This document shows positions 26,501 to 37,700 of a stretch of DNA of 64,000 nt, piece by piece. The notes under the pieces are model-generated. The model searched no databases and had not been told where the DNA came from. It saw nothing but the letters and a program-made list of their open reading frames with translations. Both the position numbers and the translations under genes were made by a program. The stretch comes from Tigriopus japonicus (taxonomy: Eukaryota > Arthropoda > Copepoda > Harpacticoida > Harpacticidae), in assembly GCA_010645155.1 (NCBI GenBank), contig CM021317.1, positions 12,549,263 to 12,613,262 on the forward strand, written 5' to 3'. How positions within the stretch are numbered: position 1 is the stretch's first letter; each line of letters starts with the position of its first letter.

Positions 26501-29500
26501 GATGGAGAAGAAGTGCAGTCTGAATCGAAGTCGTCCATGTTCTGGCCTGACTATCATGTTTGCGACCGCACGAGTCCGAATCGATGAGGGGGCGGGTTCC
26601 AAGTTTAAAATCGGACATCCGGAATGCAAAGAGTAGAGATTGACCAATCCCGTTTTCACTTTGTGAGCTAAAAGTAAGTCGAATTTTGGTCTTTTTTGGT
26701 TTTTGGTTTCAATTTTGGTCGAATATTTGGAACATATCTTTTGAAGGCATAGGTTTAAATTAACAAAAGACCACAGATTACCTTAGATCAGGGGGTCGTC
26801 AACCACTTTTGTGTCACGGCCCACTAAACTTGTTAACATGTTTTCGGGGGCCCACCAAACAGACGTTGGTAGGTTCAGGGGCCCACAAATTAACGATCAA
26901 AGAGCTTTGGGCCCATGAGTACAGTACTATGGATGGCTCGCAGGCCCATTATTTTGGACTTTTTCCATGGCTCCTGGACCCACCAAAGACCAACCGGTGG
27001 GCTCACATGTGGGCCACGGCCCACTGGTTGCCTACCCTTGCCTTAGATTAATGGACTAATAGGTTTCATTTGCGTCTGAGAAGAAACCGTGTCAGTGGAC
27101 GTCATACAATTGAGCTTCATTCTTGTCAGTTTATGGTGAATGAAACGAGCCTTATCTAACGTGACTTTTCCTTGGTTCTCATACGCACGTGGGTCATTTG
27201 TCGGATCGACATGAAGTAGTAATGTTAACACCACTATTCATTGCTATCCATCATTTGAACTTTTGTGCTTGGTTTGTGTTATTGTCAAATAATCAAAGGA
27301 GTTTTACGGATGCTTAAATATTCGTCACTAGATGGAGGCAAAACAAGGACAAAGTCACCGAAAATCAGAGTTAAACTCGTCTTGATCTTGCGACCAGAAT
27401 CACAACTTATTTGTAAGATTGAAATATTAGCTCAAATATATTTTTTTAAAAATGTGTGTAATGATACACACAGAAAAGTGACATGTCAATTTATAAAAAA
27501 CACGTCACAATAGACGATTAAAATGTGATATCACAGATGAGCTGACTAGAATGGTTTCAGTCCACATGAAAGAAATGAAGGGGAGAGGAACAGTCAATAC
27601 ATACAAATGCAGTTGGGTAGGTGTAGATGATGGAATTCTTGGTTATTGCAGTAGAGTTAGTGGGTCAGATGGGTAAGAATTGCTGAATCATGGTGGAAGA
27701 CCTTAAAGCAGGGTAAAAAATCTTGCCGAATAACCCGAAACAGTTTTTACCGCTAGATGACTCTCATTGTCGCTTCAGCTCTGCATTGAAGCCAAACTTA
27801 CTTTGTGCAAACTTGGCATCTGCAGAAAGGCGGCAAGGCGATCATTTTGACGTCAAGGGATGGCACTCCAACCACTACAGCCTAGTACACTACTGGCAGT
27901 TTTATTAAAGTGACAAAAAACACGGGTGTTCTTTAAAATCCTTCAAATTGTTGAAATGTCTCCAAGACACTCAATAAAGATGTCCTACTTCATACATCAA
28001 TAAAAACAACCGAAGGAGAATAAAAAGGGAAGTACAATGGGCACATTTTTCAGCTTTGGCCTTCAAGGCTGGGACCGAGAGAAAAAAAGGCTTCATATTT
28101 CACATCAAACAGATGGTGGTAATTTTTCTTGGGTGTTGTTTTGACAATGGACTGGAAGTGAATTGTGCTAACCTTTGAGATAAAAGGTTGAGATCCTTTA
28201 GAACATCTTAGGGATCCTCTTTTTTCCATATCTTGCTCAAATATATGATAATGGAGCTTACAGTCAGGAGGGAGCTATCGATTTCAAAGAAAGGAGGCCA
28301 GAAAAGCACTCAATTAGCTGCAATCATCATTGATCATTGGGTCAAAGCCGAATATGGAAAAGGTTCACTCTAGGCCGCTCTCTTTTCTGGGATGAAGGAG
28401 GAAAAATGCTTAATCAAAACTTGCAAGGTGCTCCTTCAATTACATTCAAGATCCCCCTTTCTTTCTATTTCAGGCCATTCTTTTATACAGCCTTCCACTG
28501 TCTTTCATGTCCGTGGCATATTATTATATATGCAAGACACTTTGGAGGCGAAATAACATTCCGGGAACTCAAGAAACGCCCACAGAGGGTCACAGTGGTC
28601 ATATCAATGGAAGTACGTCCAGCTCAGTTAATCTTCTGACCAGGTAATCAACTCATTACTCTCCTCATCGATCCAAAAGTAGCCATGTCCAATTAGATGA
28701 AGACCAAGAAAAGACAAAGCAGATCCATTATCATTAAGAACAGCACAAAGACATCTGGATCAGGGATGTCGTCCTGTTGCTTATTGGCTCGGAAAAGGCT
28801 CGGCGGAGCCGTTGTTCACTTGGCACATGGTTTCTTTGATCAACTGTAATCTAAACAGTTCTTTGGGATATGTCGAGTGCATCTGAGCATCGTCTTGACA
28901 CGATATCACTAAAGAGTCGAGACAAGCAATCTCCTTTAGAGAATGGTTTGGGACCAACTTGGAACAAGGATAAAGATAAATTTTCTGGGTCGAGTAGACA
29001 TCTATCGACAGTTCGACAGCCCATACATCACCGTACTTGAGAACTGGAGACAGCAGTGACTACAGATTCTCCATTCCAAAAATAGAACCCATTTTGCATT
29101 CAGGTCTGCCACGGTCCGGCTTTCTACGAATTCGAACTCAACGGGCGGGAATCCTTCCATGATTGCCGCACCTGAGACTCGACTTCACCATTGCACCAAC
29201 CGAACTTTGGACAATCAACTCAAGACCCGGCGTAAAGTGGCCAAAATGTTGATTGTGGTCGTCGTCATGTTCAGTCTCAACATGTTTCCCGTCCACATGT
29301 TACCCATCGTCAATGTAATTGAAGTTTCATCAATCAAGAATACGTCCGTTAGAACCCCGTGAATACGTGAATTGCTCTCTTTCTTTTAGTATTTCGTGGA
29401 CAAGAACATGACTCAAGACAGTGAGGCTCATGAGAGAGTGACCCAAGTTCTCATGGCAGCTGGAATTGTCACACATTGCATGTGCTACTTCAATTCTGCT

Positions 29501-29936
29501 ATCAATCCCATCATCTACTACTTTATGTCCGCCCAATTTAAGGTAAACAATACGAGGTTGCGTGATAACATAGACAAGCAAACTAACCTGTTCTCTGTGT
29601 TCTCAGGCTCAATATCGCCGTATTCTATCTTGCCGATGCACGGCTGATTCACCCAGTCCGAAAACCAATCACCGGAACCTCCTTCATCAACAAGATGGAG
29701 GTTCCAATGGCAACCCTTGTCGTCGAGCAGGTTCCAGTCGGACGGAAGACCTGCCCAGTCGTCACCTTCGATCCCGTTCCTGCCTATCTGGCCCAACCAG
29801 GATGATGAAAGGAGAGAATAGCTCGAATAACGCGGGCGGGGGAAATATGTATGGCTCGTCGACGAGGCGTGTCCTGAGACATCCTAACTTTGGAGCCGAG
29901 CTCCAAATCCCCCGCCCCAATGACAATATGTGCTGA
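17593..29936 (+). CDS. Orexin/allatotropin-type neuropeptide receptor (class A GPCR)
   Basis: Exons: 17593-17898, 19408-19587, 23279-23406, 24087-24246, 28474-28643, 29104-29314, 29390-29542 and 29607-29936. All introns are GT-AG and the joined frame gives 545 aa. An in-frame TGA lies two codons before the ATG, fixing the start. The extracellular N-terminus has N-glycosylation sites at N39, N50 and N54. TM1 is at about 82-106 with GN at 99-100. Other marks are NLALADVLV in TM2, Cys155 and Cys242 as the likely disulfide, and DRY at 179-181 after SVSVSVLTLTFIAY. TM5 (AILLYSLPLSFMSVAYYY) comes from exon 5, followed by LWRRNNIPGT, which closely resembles the orexin-receptor LWGRQIPGT. TM6 has P377, TM7 has NPIIY, and a Cys cluster (SCRC) after TM7 suggests palmitoylation. 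The family acts at the plasma membrane as a peptide receptor. Ligand identity is not readable. The introns carry several transposons. Family assignment is firm; the orexin versus allatotropin label is family-level. Confidence 0.88.
18623..18925. mobile_element. hAT-like MITE, TAGTGATG ends, 8-bp TSD
   Basis: The left end TAGTGATGTGTTTCGA matches the reverse complement of the right end (TACTGATGTGTTTCGA) at 15 of 16 positions. It is flanked on both sides by CTTTCAAC (18615-18622 and 18926-18933), a perfect 8-bp target duplication of the kind hAT transposases make. The 303-bp body is non-coding. It lies in GPCR intron 1 and sits in the arm of an older hairpin (see findings). An element with related ends lies at 45120-45415. 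Confidence 0.88.
19769..20370 (-). repeat. Arm B of a ~600-bp inverted duplication
   Basis: Reverse-complement partner of 15478-16085, lying in GPCR intron 2. It includes the minus-strand 60-codon frame at 19912-20094 that resembles the plus-strand frame at 15757-15942. The class of repeat is unknown. No terminal inverted repeats or target duplication were found within the arm itself. Confidence 0.8.
21041..21168. mobile_element. MITE family L1, shortened copy
   Basis: The outer TIR ATGTTAACGCATTTAAGATT is present on the left, and its reverse complement with TCTAAAATAAATCTAATATGC on the right. The right side also keeps the inner TTAATCTAACTTGGTTTTAG. The left inner TIR is missing, so this is an internally deleted copy in GPCR intron 2. 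Confidence 0.65.
22303..22682. mobile_element. TA-flanked MITE (Tc1/mariner-like)
   Basis: The ends are CAGGGTACGCCATAATTACC on the left and, read from the other strand, CAGGGTCATCCGCATTTAGT on the right. Both continue to GTCCC..TTG and both are bounded by TA (22301-22302 and 22683-22684). CAGGGT ends with TA duplication are typical of Tc1/mariner relatives. A 62-codon frame inside (22329-22517) has no transposase motif. The element lies in GPCR intron 2. Confidence 0.65.
24533..24709. mobile_element. TTAA-flanked 177-bp MITE (piggyBac-like?)
   Basis: TTAA lies at both ends (24529-24532 and 24710-24713). The two halves are reverse complements over about 60 bp, sharing ACACAACAC near the tips. 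Each half also contains its own small palindrome: CGAAGTTCGAGACGAACTTCG on the left and a degenerate version on the right. TTAA target duplication is the hallmark of piggyBac transposition. The tips do not begin with CCC, so the superfamily is tentative. It lies in GPCR intron 4. Confidence 0.65.
26384..26659 (-). mobile_element. LINE 3' fragment (reverse-transcriptase C-terminal tail)
   Basis: The minus-strand frame contains RFRLHFFSIRVVRFWNFIP followed by LTSFRRGLN. This matches the pattern (R..FF..RVV..WN.LP......S...FK..L) found at the very C-terminus of jockey/CR1-type non-LTR retrotransposon ORF2 proteins. No upstream reverse-transcriptase domain or endonuclease is present, so it is a 5'-truncated dead copy. 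It lies in GPCR intron 4. Confidence 0.65.
26789..27040. mobile_element. hAT MITE, CAGGGGTCGGCAACC family, copy A
   Basis: The element begins CAGGGGGTCGTCAACC and ends GGTTGCCTACCCTTG, flanked by a perfect 8-bp duplication CCTTAGAT (26781-26788 and 27041-27048). The 252-bp interior repeats GGCCCAC motifs and has no transposase, so it was moved in trans by a hAT transposase. It lies in GPCR intron 4. Copies B (30213) and C (40408) share the ends and the GGCCCAC-rich interior. Confidence 0.92.
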
Positions 29937-30212
29937 TGAATGAAGTACTCAACGGTTATTTGTTTGGTGCCAACAACGATCAATATACATATTATTTAAT
30001 GAGTGATATGACCATGATTTACTCGAAATTAGGGCGTAATGTCAATGGCAGATTCAAATTTAGAGGACCACGTGGCATCGCAGGTAGTTTTCTGCCGCGA
30101 AAGAGGTATCCGGTTCGATTGCTCAACTCTAACTTTGCATGTAATCTTCTAAACGATAAAAATTAAAACCAGAGACGGAGTACCATACCAAATTTGATGC
30201 TATCATCTAAGA
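29937..30212 (+). other. GPCR 3' flank
   Basis: Likely 3' UTR of the GPCR gene. An ATTAAA polyadenylation-signal variant lies at 30162-30167, about 225 nt after the stop codon. Immediately downstream is the hAT copy B. Confidence 0.4.
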
Positions 30213-30490
30213 TAGGGGTCGGCAACAGCTTTTGAGCATGATGTTCTTTGACCTGAACCATAGACCAATGAATCTCTCTATTTACAGTTATGTTTACCTG
30301 GGCCCATCAAACAGAATTTGATGGAAACAAGGGCGCACAAAGAAACGATAACAGAGCTACGAGCCCACTTGCACCGTTCTATGGATGGCTTTTGGGCTCA
30401 CTATATTGGTCTCTCTCCTTAGCTCTTTAGCCCAACAAAATCATCCTTGGGCCCACATGTGGGCTGCAGCCTACTGGTTGCCTACCCCTG
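30213..30490. mobile_element. hAT MITE, CAGGGGTCGGCAACC family, copy B
   Basis: It begins TAGGGGTCGGCAAC and ends GGTTGCCTACCCCTG. The flanking 8-mers are ATCTAAGA (30205-30212) and ATCTAGAG (30491-30498), an imperfect duplication that suggests an older insertion. The interior (278 bp) carries the same GGGCCCAC-type motifs as copy A. It lies in the spacer between the GPCR and the Reeler-DOMON gene. Confidence 0.85.
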
Positions 30491-30498
30491 ATCTAGAG

Positions 30499-31707
30499 GA
30501 AAAAACCGAATGGTGGAATGGCTTGGAAAGGTTCAAATTCTCGACCCAAGCACCCGCAATCCACAAATACGTAAAAGTAATAGTTATTCTTTGGTTTATC
30601 ATTCTAAAATGCGCTTCAATGATTAACGTGTGGCAGAATTCTGGCGGCGACTGCTCAAAGAAAAAGTAAAACTCGCATTCTTTTCAATATTCCTGAGATA
30701 GGTCAAATTGGATGACAGTTCCCACAACCAGATTTCCCATCATCAAGCAAGGTTCCCTCATCCCCTTTCACTTTCCTTCACCTTTCATTACCAGACTCTC
30801 ATGAATTGGAACTCGTGGACACGTTCCATTGAAAGGTCTTTCCTTCTAACACTTGGAAATGAGTCCCCAATGAATGATGGATAGTACATCAATTACCGCA
30901 AGTATTACCCCTCTGATTATCATTAGAGCGATGAAGTGGAGTGTTTTAATACAGAGAAAAGACACTAAATTAAAATTTTAATGAGCCAGGAAGTTGTCCG
31001 TTTGGCTGGATCGTGATGTTCCAGGTAGATATTTGGTTTGAGACCAAATGTCGAAACCTTCACTCGTCTAGGACACAAACTACAATCTACTGGTCTTGTA
31101 TTCGTTCCCTAGAGAAGAAGACAGGCAATGATAAAAATGTTTTGCAACATGGTCATAATAAAGAGCAACTTTTGAGTCTATTTGTGAATCATTTGGCAAA
31201 TTGATTTCGTGATAAAAGTCCGGGAAATGGCCGAAAGAAAAAATGTATCCAGATTTAAGGATGTCCATTCTACCAACAGGATCCTCTCTTTTTATGTAAG
31301 TGTGTATTCATTCAGGCAATAGAGCTCTCGTTCCTTATGCATGATTTCCTCTTTCCGTTGTATTTTTTTCTGCCAGTGATCTACTACTACATCCATATTA
31401 CCTTCCAGCTTCTTCTTGGTTGTACAGTCCAAACACTGAATATTATCTTGGTTGTAAGCGTCGTCGTCCTGATTTAGAACCGAGAAAGCCGTTTGTGGAA
31501 CGAACGACGGTGAGATTGGCGATGAATCATTTATCAAGTATCCTTTGAATCTCGAGTGGAGGGGCTAATTCTTCCTGTGATAAAGTAGTCCTATGTCTGT
31601 GAGCGAACGAACCTGTTTCAGTTGTCAAATTTCTTGGTTGAGCGGTTTCAAAGAGTAGAAAGAGATTCAAGAATTTGGCACTGTAGGCATTGCCAAACTT
31701 GACAGTG
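30499..31707. other. Spacer upstream of the Reeler-DOMON gene
   Basis: No gene, RNA gene or clear repeat was recognised. It presumably contains the promoter of the downstream gene, but I see no convincing TATA element close to the start codon. Confidence 0.45.
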
Positions 31708-34700
31708 ATGGAACGACAACTGAGATTGACCGTGGGGGTCTTCCTTCTGTTGGCAAAGCCTCCAGTGTTTGCTCAAGAGCAAATTCTCAGGTAAAAAACT
31801 ATTTCTTTTTATTGATTTAAGAGTTCGGAACGAAACAATCTTTCGCGATAGAGTTTTTAGTGGAGTCAAACTTGCCAAACACATACCAGTCTTTACAATA
31901 CAGTACATCAAATGTTCCAGGTTCACTTCTTGGACATCGTATTGTCCTTTAGATCGGAATTTTTCACTTTCACTAAGCTTGCTCTGAATTTTTCAGAGCT
32001 TATTATTCGATTGATGCAGTGCTTTTCAGTGATCTGTTTTTATTTGCATATGCCTTAATGTAGTCGATTTGCACGTTTTTGGGAGTTTGTATTTTTGGAA
32101 CAACCAACTGTTTTGTTCTTAAACATGGAAAAATTATTGATCATCATGTGACTTTCTACTTACTCTGTTTTCTTCTTGTTCGTGAACGTCAAAGCTTCCA
32201 AAAGAGTTCATGCAGGACCATTAACGCAAATGAATCCAACTGAAGGCAATGCTCCCAATTTTATTGTTTGGGAAGAAGTATTGTGTGAAAAAAAAATGAA
32301 ACCGACTCCAAATTGGCCTTTGCCTTCACTAAATCTTTTTTTTTCTCCTTTTTTCAGCAAAGCTTGATATTTTTTTGTTTGGATTTTATTTTTAGTTATG
32401 ATCCATTTGATTATTTTTTTCCAAATTACTCTTTAAACATAAAAAGTTCAAAAAGCCACAAGTGAAACGCATTGTTCTTTTCAAAGAAGGGAAGAAGAAA
32501 GAAAAGCAAAGCAAGAAGAAACAGACTCTTTAAAACCGTGGAATAATTGGAATCATTGTTTTGCTAACCTTTACAAGTTCTTCCGAAACAGTGTAAAAAA
32601 TCAACTTAAATGGTTGTTTTGTTTTGTCAGATATACTGTGGATTCTTGTCGAAATCTCTCTCCCCTGTATCAAGAGGAGGATTACTCAGATCTGAATATT
32701 GGACCGCCAAAACCCAACACAGAAAATGAGGGATTGGGCAATGATGGCAGTAAAATCGTTTTTAAGACACCTAAAAAGTCCACTGTTAGAAATCCTCCCT
32801 TTCAGCTTGTAATTAGTGCAAGCCAATATCGCCGGAACAGAGAATATAAAGGTAAGATGAGCTTTAAAGTAATTTAGAACATCCGGCTGTTTCTGGCTGA
32901 CTAGATTGTCGTGTTTTTCTTGCCAACTTCCGTAACACATAATTCTCACTAAAGATAAATGTCCTTCGGTAATTAGAGGCTTAGAAAACATTTTTGGCAT
33001 TTTCTTTGGCATGCTGATTTCAATGGCTGTTGGTGATAGAAACCTCTAAAAACTGCGACAGAAGCTCAAAATGATTTCCTACGTTGAAAATCGGCACTGG
33101 AAACGTTTCAAGCTCACAAGTTTGAGCACATAGCTATCAGCCTATCACTACCAAGTGCAGACATTCACTAAAGTGAAACGGAGTTTGGATGAAACTTGGC
33201 AATATAGCAGGAATTTCTAGTGATGTCATCAGTTTTGGCGGGAAAAAAGTTCGGAAGACGTGTGCTTCTGTTGAGCGTGAAATGTAGCTAAAACAAAGAT
33301 TTAGGCCTGGTAATTGCAACAATTCCTTTTTCATCTGTACAACTTTAAGTTAGAGTAGCAATTCTTGACATTTTTTTGGCAAAACACAATATGTTTTGTT
33401 GCTTTTATCTAAAATTTCGCTACATAAATTGAGAGGGTTCTTCCACGTTTTTGAATCAGGCATGCCCAACATTGAATAACAAGATGGCCAGAGGATATCA
33501 GTTCCTGGGGCAACTAAACCAAAAAATAAATAATTTGTTTCATTGAAGGCTTCCAATTTCTCCATTTGTTTTTAAATTACTTTGTAATACTTCTCAACAT
33601 ACATTAACCATCCCATTGCTCTTAAATGTAACATTTTTCTAAAATCTGACCCTTGAAAACTGAGACATGTTTTTGGCAAGCCTAGACTGCTAACGGCAGC
33701 AGGTCTGTAATATGATACGGTTATCGCTCCGATTATCAATGTAAGTTGGGGAGATAAATTGATAAAACTAAAACCTGAATTGACTCTAGGCATTGGGGCA
33801 AGGTTAATAGTCTCTTAGCTTTCAAACAATTCTCCATCTGGAAACATTTGACGTCATTTGAATTATTAATTTGACCGATCATTCAATTTCATGACGCAAT
33901 TTTAGTTTCAATTGTGGTTGAGGAGTATTTCGATAGTTTTATGATCCAAGCACGAGGTCGACCTACCGCTGACGGGAACACGAGTCATGTCGGATCATGG
34001 GTGGACATTCCCAGTATTGGAGCAATCATTCGATGTGGTCAAAACCCAAGAGCGGCTGTGGTTGATAAAGGCAAGTCAACAAAGATACCATGACCAATAT
34101 TCTTTAGATTGTTTGGACAAGTTATAATGGGGCGTGCACAAAGGTTGCTTAGGTGAGCATTTTAAATCATACCGCTTGCGATAAAACAGGGCCGTTGGCT
34201 GTGCTGAGTTGCCAGGCGCATTTTGGCAAATTCAAGTCATTTCAATTTTTGTGTTTATTCAAAGAGCCCAGGTTCGTGGATACGATCGATATTTCACATT
34301 AAGAAGCCTTGGCTGGAGGGATTTTTTTTGCGGATTTTTTACTGCCGCTACAAGGAATGCAATGGACGAGTGTAATCGAACGAATTCAGCAGGGGATTTC
34401 TGGGGCCAAAATGGCTAGGGATGCGCCGGAGTCAAGACTAGCCCTCCATAAAATTTAATCAAAATTCGTGAGCCCAACTTGTTTCCTTCATTTTGACAAT
34501 CAATTCAAATAAGATTTTTTTCCTCACGGAGCAAACTTAAAATATGAAATGTCTGAACGTAGTTTTGGCCCATCCCTAGTCATTTTGGCCCCAGAATCCA
34601 CAGCTGAATTTGTTCGATTACACTCATCCATTCCCTGTAAATTGAAGGATTTCTCCCGACAGCTTCAATCCGACCACCAACAGGATTCGAACCTACACCG

Positions 34701-37700
34701 TCTGGGGAAGCACTTACACTCGGCTCTTATACGAACGCATTAGTACGGGCGGCCACTCTGGCTTCCTTTTGGGTTGGGTTAATAATATGCAAAAGGGCTA
34801 GATAAATTACTCTGGGGTAATTGAATAATGAGCACCTAAGAAAGCCTTGTGCTACTGCAAAAATATAACTTAACAATAATCCAAAAATAACATAAAGATG
34901 AATAATTGTTCAGTTGATTCCATAGAATTATATCAAAATTTGAAATGCCTCCTAGAAAAAGAAATGAAAATAGTTTTTACTGCTTATTCCTAGAAATATA
35001 TAATATCATGTCTCTCATTTTCTACCAAACCAACTGAGCATACTATGAACCAGGTTAAATCAAAGGTATCTAAATGTATAATAACAACCATTTCCAGTGA
35101 TCTAGACTAATTGAATGCACACAAAAATTGAAATGACTTGAATTTGCAAAAATGTGCCAAGCAACTCAGCACAGTCAACAGTCCTGTTTTACCTCTATCA
35201 GTATAATCTAAATCGCTCACTTGCACATTCTTTGCGCATGTCCCATTAAAACTGCCCCGTTAAGACATTTAGGCAGCAAATTAAACCATCCTCGGGTTAA
35301 TACAAAAAAGTTCTTGTTGCAAACTTAAACTAGCCACTTGTTTCAAAAGGACGTCACACCCAAAAGTGGAGCATTTTCAGCAGATTCATTCTCAAGTTCG
35401 TTCCAAAGTTAGCAGGAGTTAGATCCATAACCCATGGCGCAAAACATACTTACCATCTGCGTTACAATAATCACGCTTCATTTCCCAAATTTACTTTTTA
35501 ACAACAGTGTGAATGCAAGAAGTTTTGCAACCAATATTCACTAGCTGTGTGACCTTTCTGCCTTTACTTATTTAACGAGGGACAATTTTACCATGCCCCT
35601 TTTGGTTGATCCTTTTTTCTGCAACTTGATTATTGGGATCTCTTTATTGTGATTGATCAAATGGTAGATATCTAGCTTACTGGGCATTACACGGCCTCCT
35701 GACACAACTGACAACTACTTTTTGATTTATCCCCTTTACCCGGGGATTAACGGGATGAATTGGGGGATAAACGGGATAAATGTGGGGATAAACGGGATGA
35801 ACCGGTGGATAAACAAAATAAAGCCAATTTTGTTCCGATTTTGACATGTTTGAATAATTTTTGCCATCCCTGAAAATAGCCGATCAAACATAAGGCTTAA
35901 TATAAATATCAATAAGATATATTTTCAATATTTACAAGAATATATAACAGAAATAATTGTTTTATATTATCAAATTAAAAGAGATATGTTACAAAAAGAC
36001 TACAATTGACGATACTTGATGAAATTGAATAAATCTTCCAAAGTTGAAGGTTATCTATTGTAGGTCAGAAAACTTCATGCTCAGAAAATGTAATACAGAG
36101 ACACAAAAATGAACTTATTTCTAGAAATAAGGGGAAAATGTTTGAAAAAGGAGGGAAATCCCTTTTATCCCCGTTATTCCCTGGAGGAAAATCCCCTTTA
36201 TCCCCGTTATTCCTTGTAGGAAAATCCCCTTTATCCCCGTTATTCCCTGGAAGAAAATCCCGTTAATCCCGATAAAAGGGACGCTTTATGGATGAGATAA
36301 TCCACCAACTAACCCTGCATAATTCCTACAGAGCGGACAGCCTTTATCAGATTGCAGCTGCGAAGCTGCATTTTGAATTCGGAAACACAAACAAATGAAA
36401 GCTAAAAACCTAGGAGTTTTCATTGTATTGATGGAAATAATTTTTGTGTGGGACTTAATTGAAAAAAGTGAGATTTTGTGAGAAATATAGTGTTAGGGAA
36501 ATTTGTGAATAATTATAGAAATAAGGAAGAAATGCTTGAAGAGTAGGAAAAAATGCTTGAAAAGTAGGAAAAAAGCTTAAAAAGTAGGAAAAAAGCTTGA
36601 AAAGTAGGAAAATTCCGTTTATCCCTCTCATCATTTGTAAGAAAATCCCGTTTATCCCAAGGGGGATAAACGGGACTCTTTTTGGAAGGGATAATCCCCC
36701 CGACCAACCCTGCCGACCAATGGCTTAGTTGGTAAAACACTACAATTAAACAGGGACCCTCCTGCTCTGATTTTCCATGGTCTACTGGGAATCGATCACA
36801 AACTGGTTTATTTTACTGTTTTCCGTACCAACCAAGCGGTCGTCCGCCATCCATTAGTCTAGAAGTCTATGATCAAATGAACCATGCGAACATTTTACTC
36901 CAACACGGTATTTTTTCGAACAATTGAAAAATGATTCAGTTTCCCAAAAACTTTCGCAAAACTCCATGAAATCCCATAAATATGGCAATTTGGAAAACTT
37001 TAAGAAGCCACTCTAAATACGTATATTTTGTAATATTTTGTACATTGCCTTGAGCTTATGTTACAAGCAAAATATATGAAAAACGCTAAAAAATGACAAA
37101 TCAGTCAAGACATAACAGGTCTGACTTATTGGTACTGTGCAAATATTGAAAAGTAGTTTGCTTTATGATTGTTTTTTCCTTCCAAAAATTCAGCCATTTG
37201 AGAGCTTATGTATCAAAGTGCCTTAAGTTTTGTGCCGAAAGGCGTTTCTTTAGTGGCAAATTCATGTTCCAAAAAAATCATGTTCCAATCCAGTTTATTA
37301 GATTTGAAAAAACTTGTTATTGAATCATTAATATCTACTATCCTAATGTTATCAAAGCTAGATTATAAAAGTTCGCAATCGAGCCAGAAAGTCTACACAC
37401 ATGAAAAACGATTAAAAAATCCACAGGGCGTCCAGTACGGCTGGGAAACCTGACCTTCACATGGAAGGCTCCCGAAGTGGATGTTGGGCCAATTCAATTT
37501 CAAACTTCCATTGCCGTGAATGATGCTTACGTGACCATTGCCTCTGAACCGCTTACTTTCAATATCTTCCCAGTAGGTGAAAAATAGTATTACAACTTTC
37601 AAACTCTCGGGGTTTTAAGGTAACTTTAATCAATTCCAGGATTCAACATCTGGATGTGGACGAACGGTCTCTTGCTTTCGCGTGTGCCTTTTCACGCCAC

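Noticed and set aside
29104..29173. Reading exon 6 of the GPCR directly after exon 4
   Set aside because: That join hits a stop within 24 codons and leaves out TM5; exon 28474-28643 supplies TM5 and fixes the frame.
36711..36800. tRNA-like A box (TGGCTTAGTTGGTAAAACAC)
   Set aside because: The expected B box is poor (GGGAATCGATC) and no cloverleaf with a paired acceptor stem forms. At best a tRNA-derived fragment.
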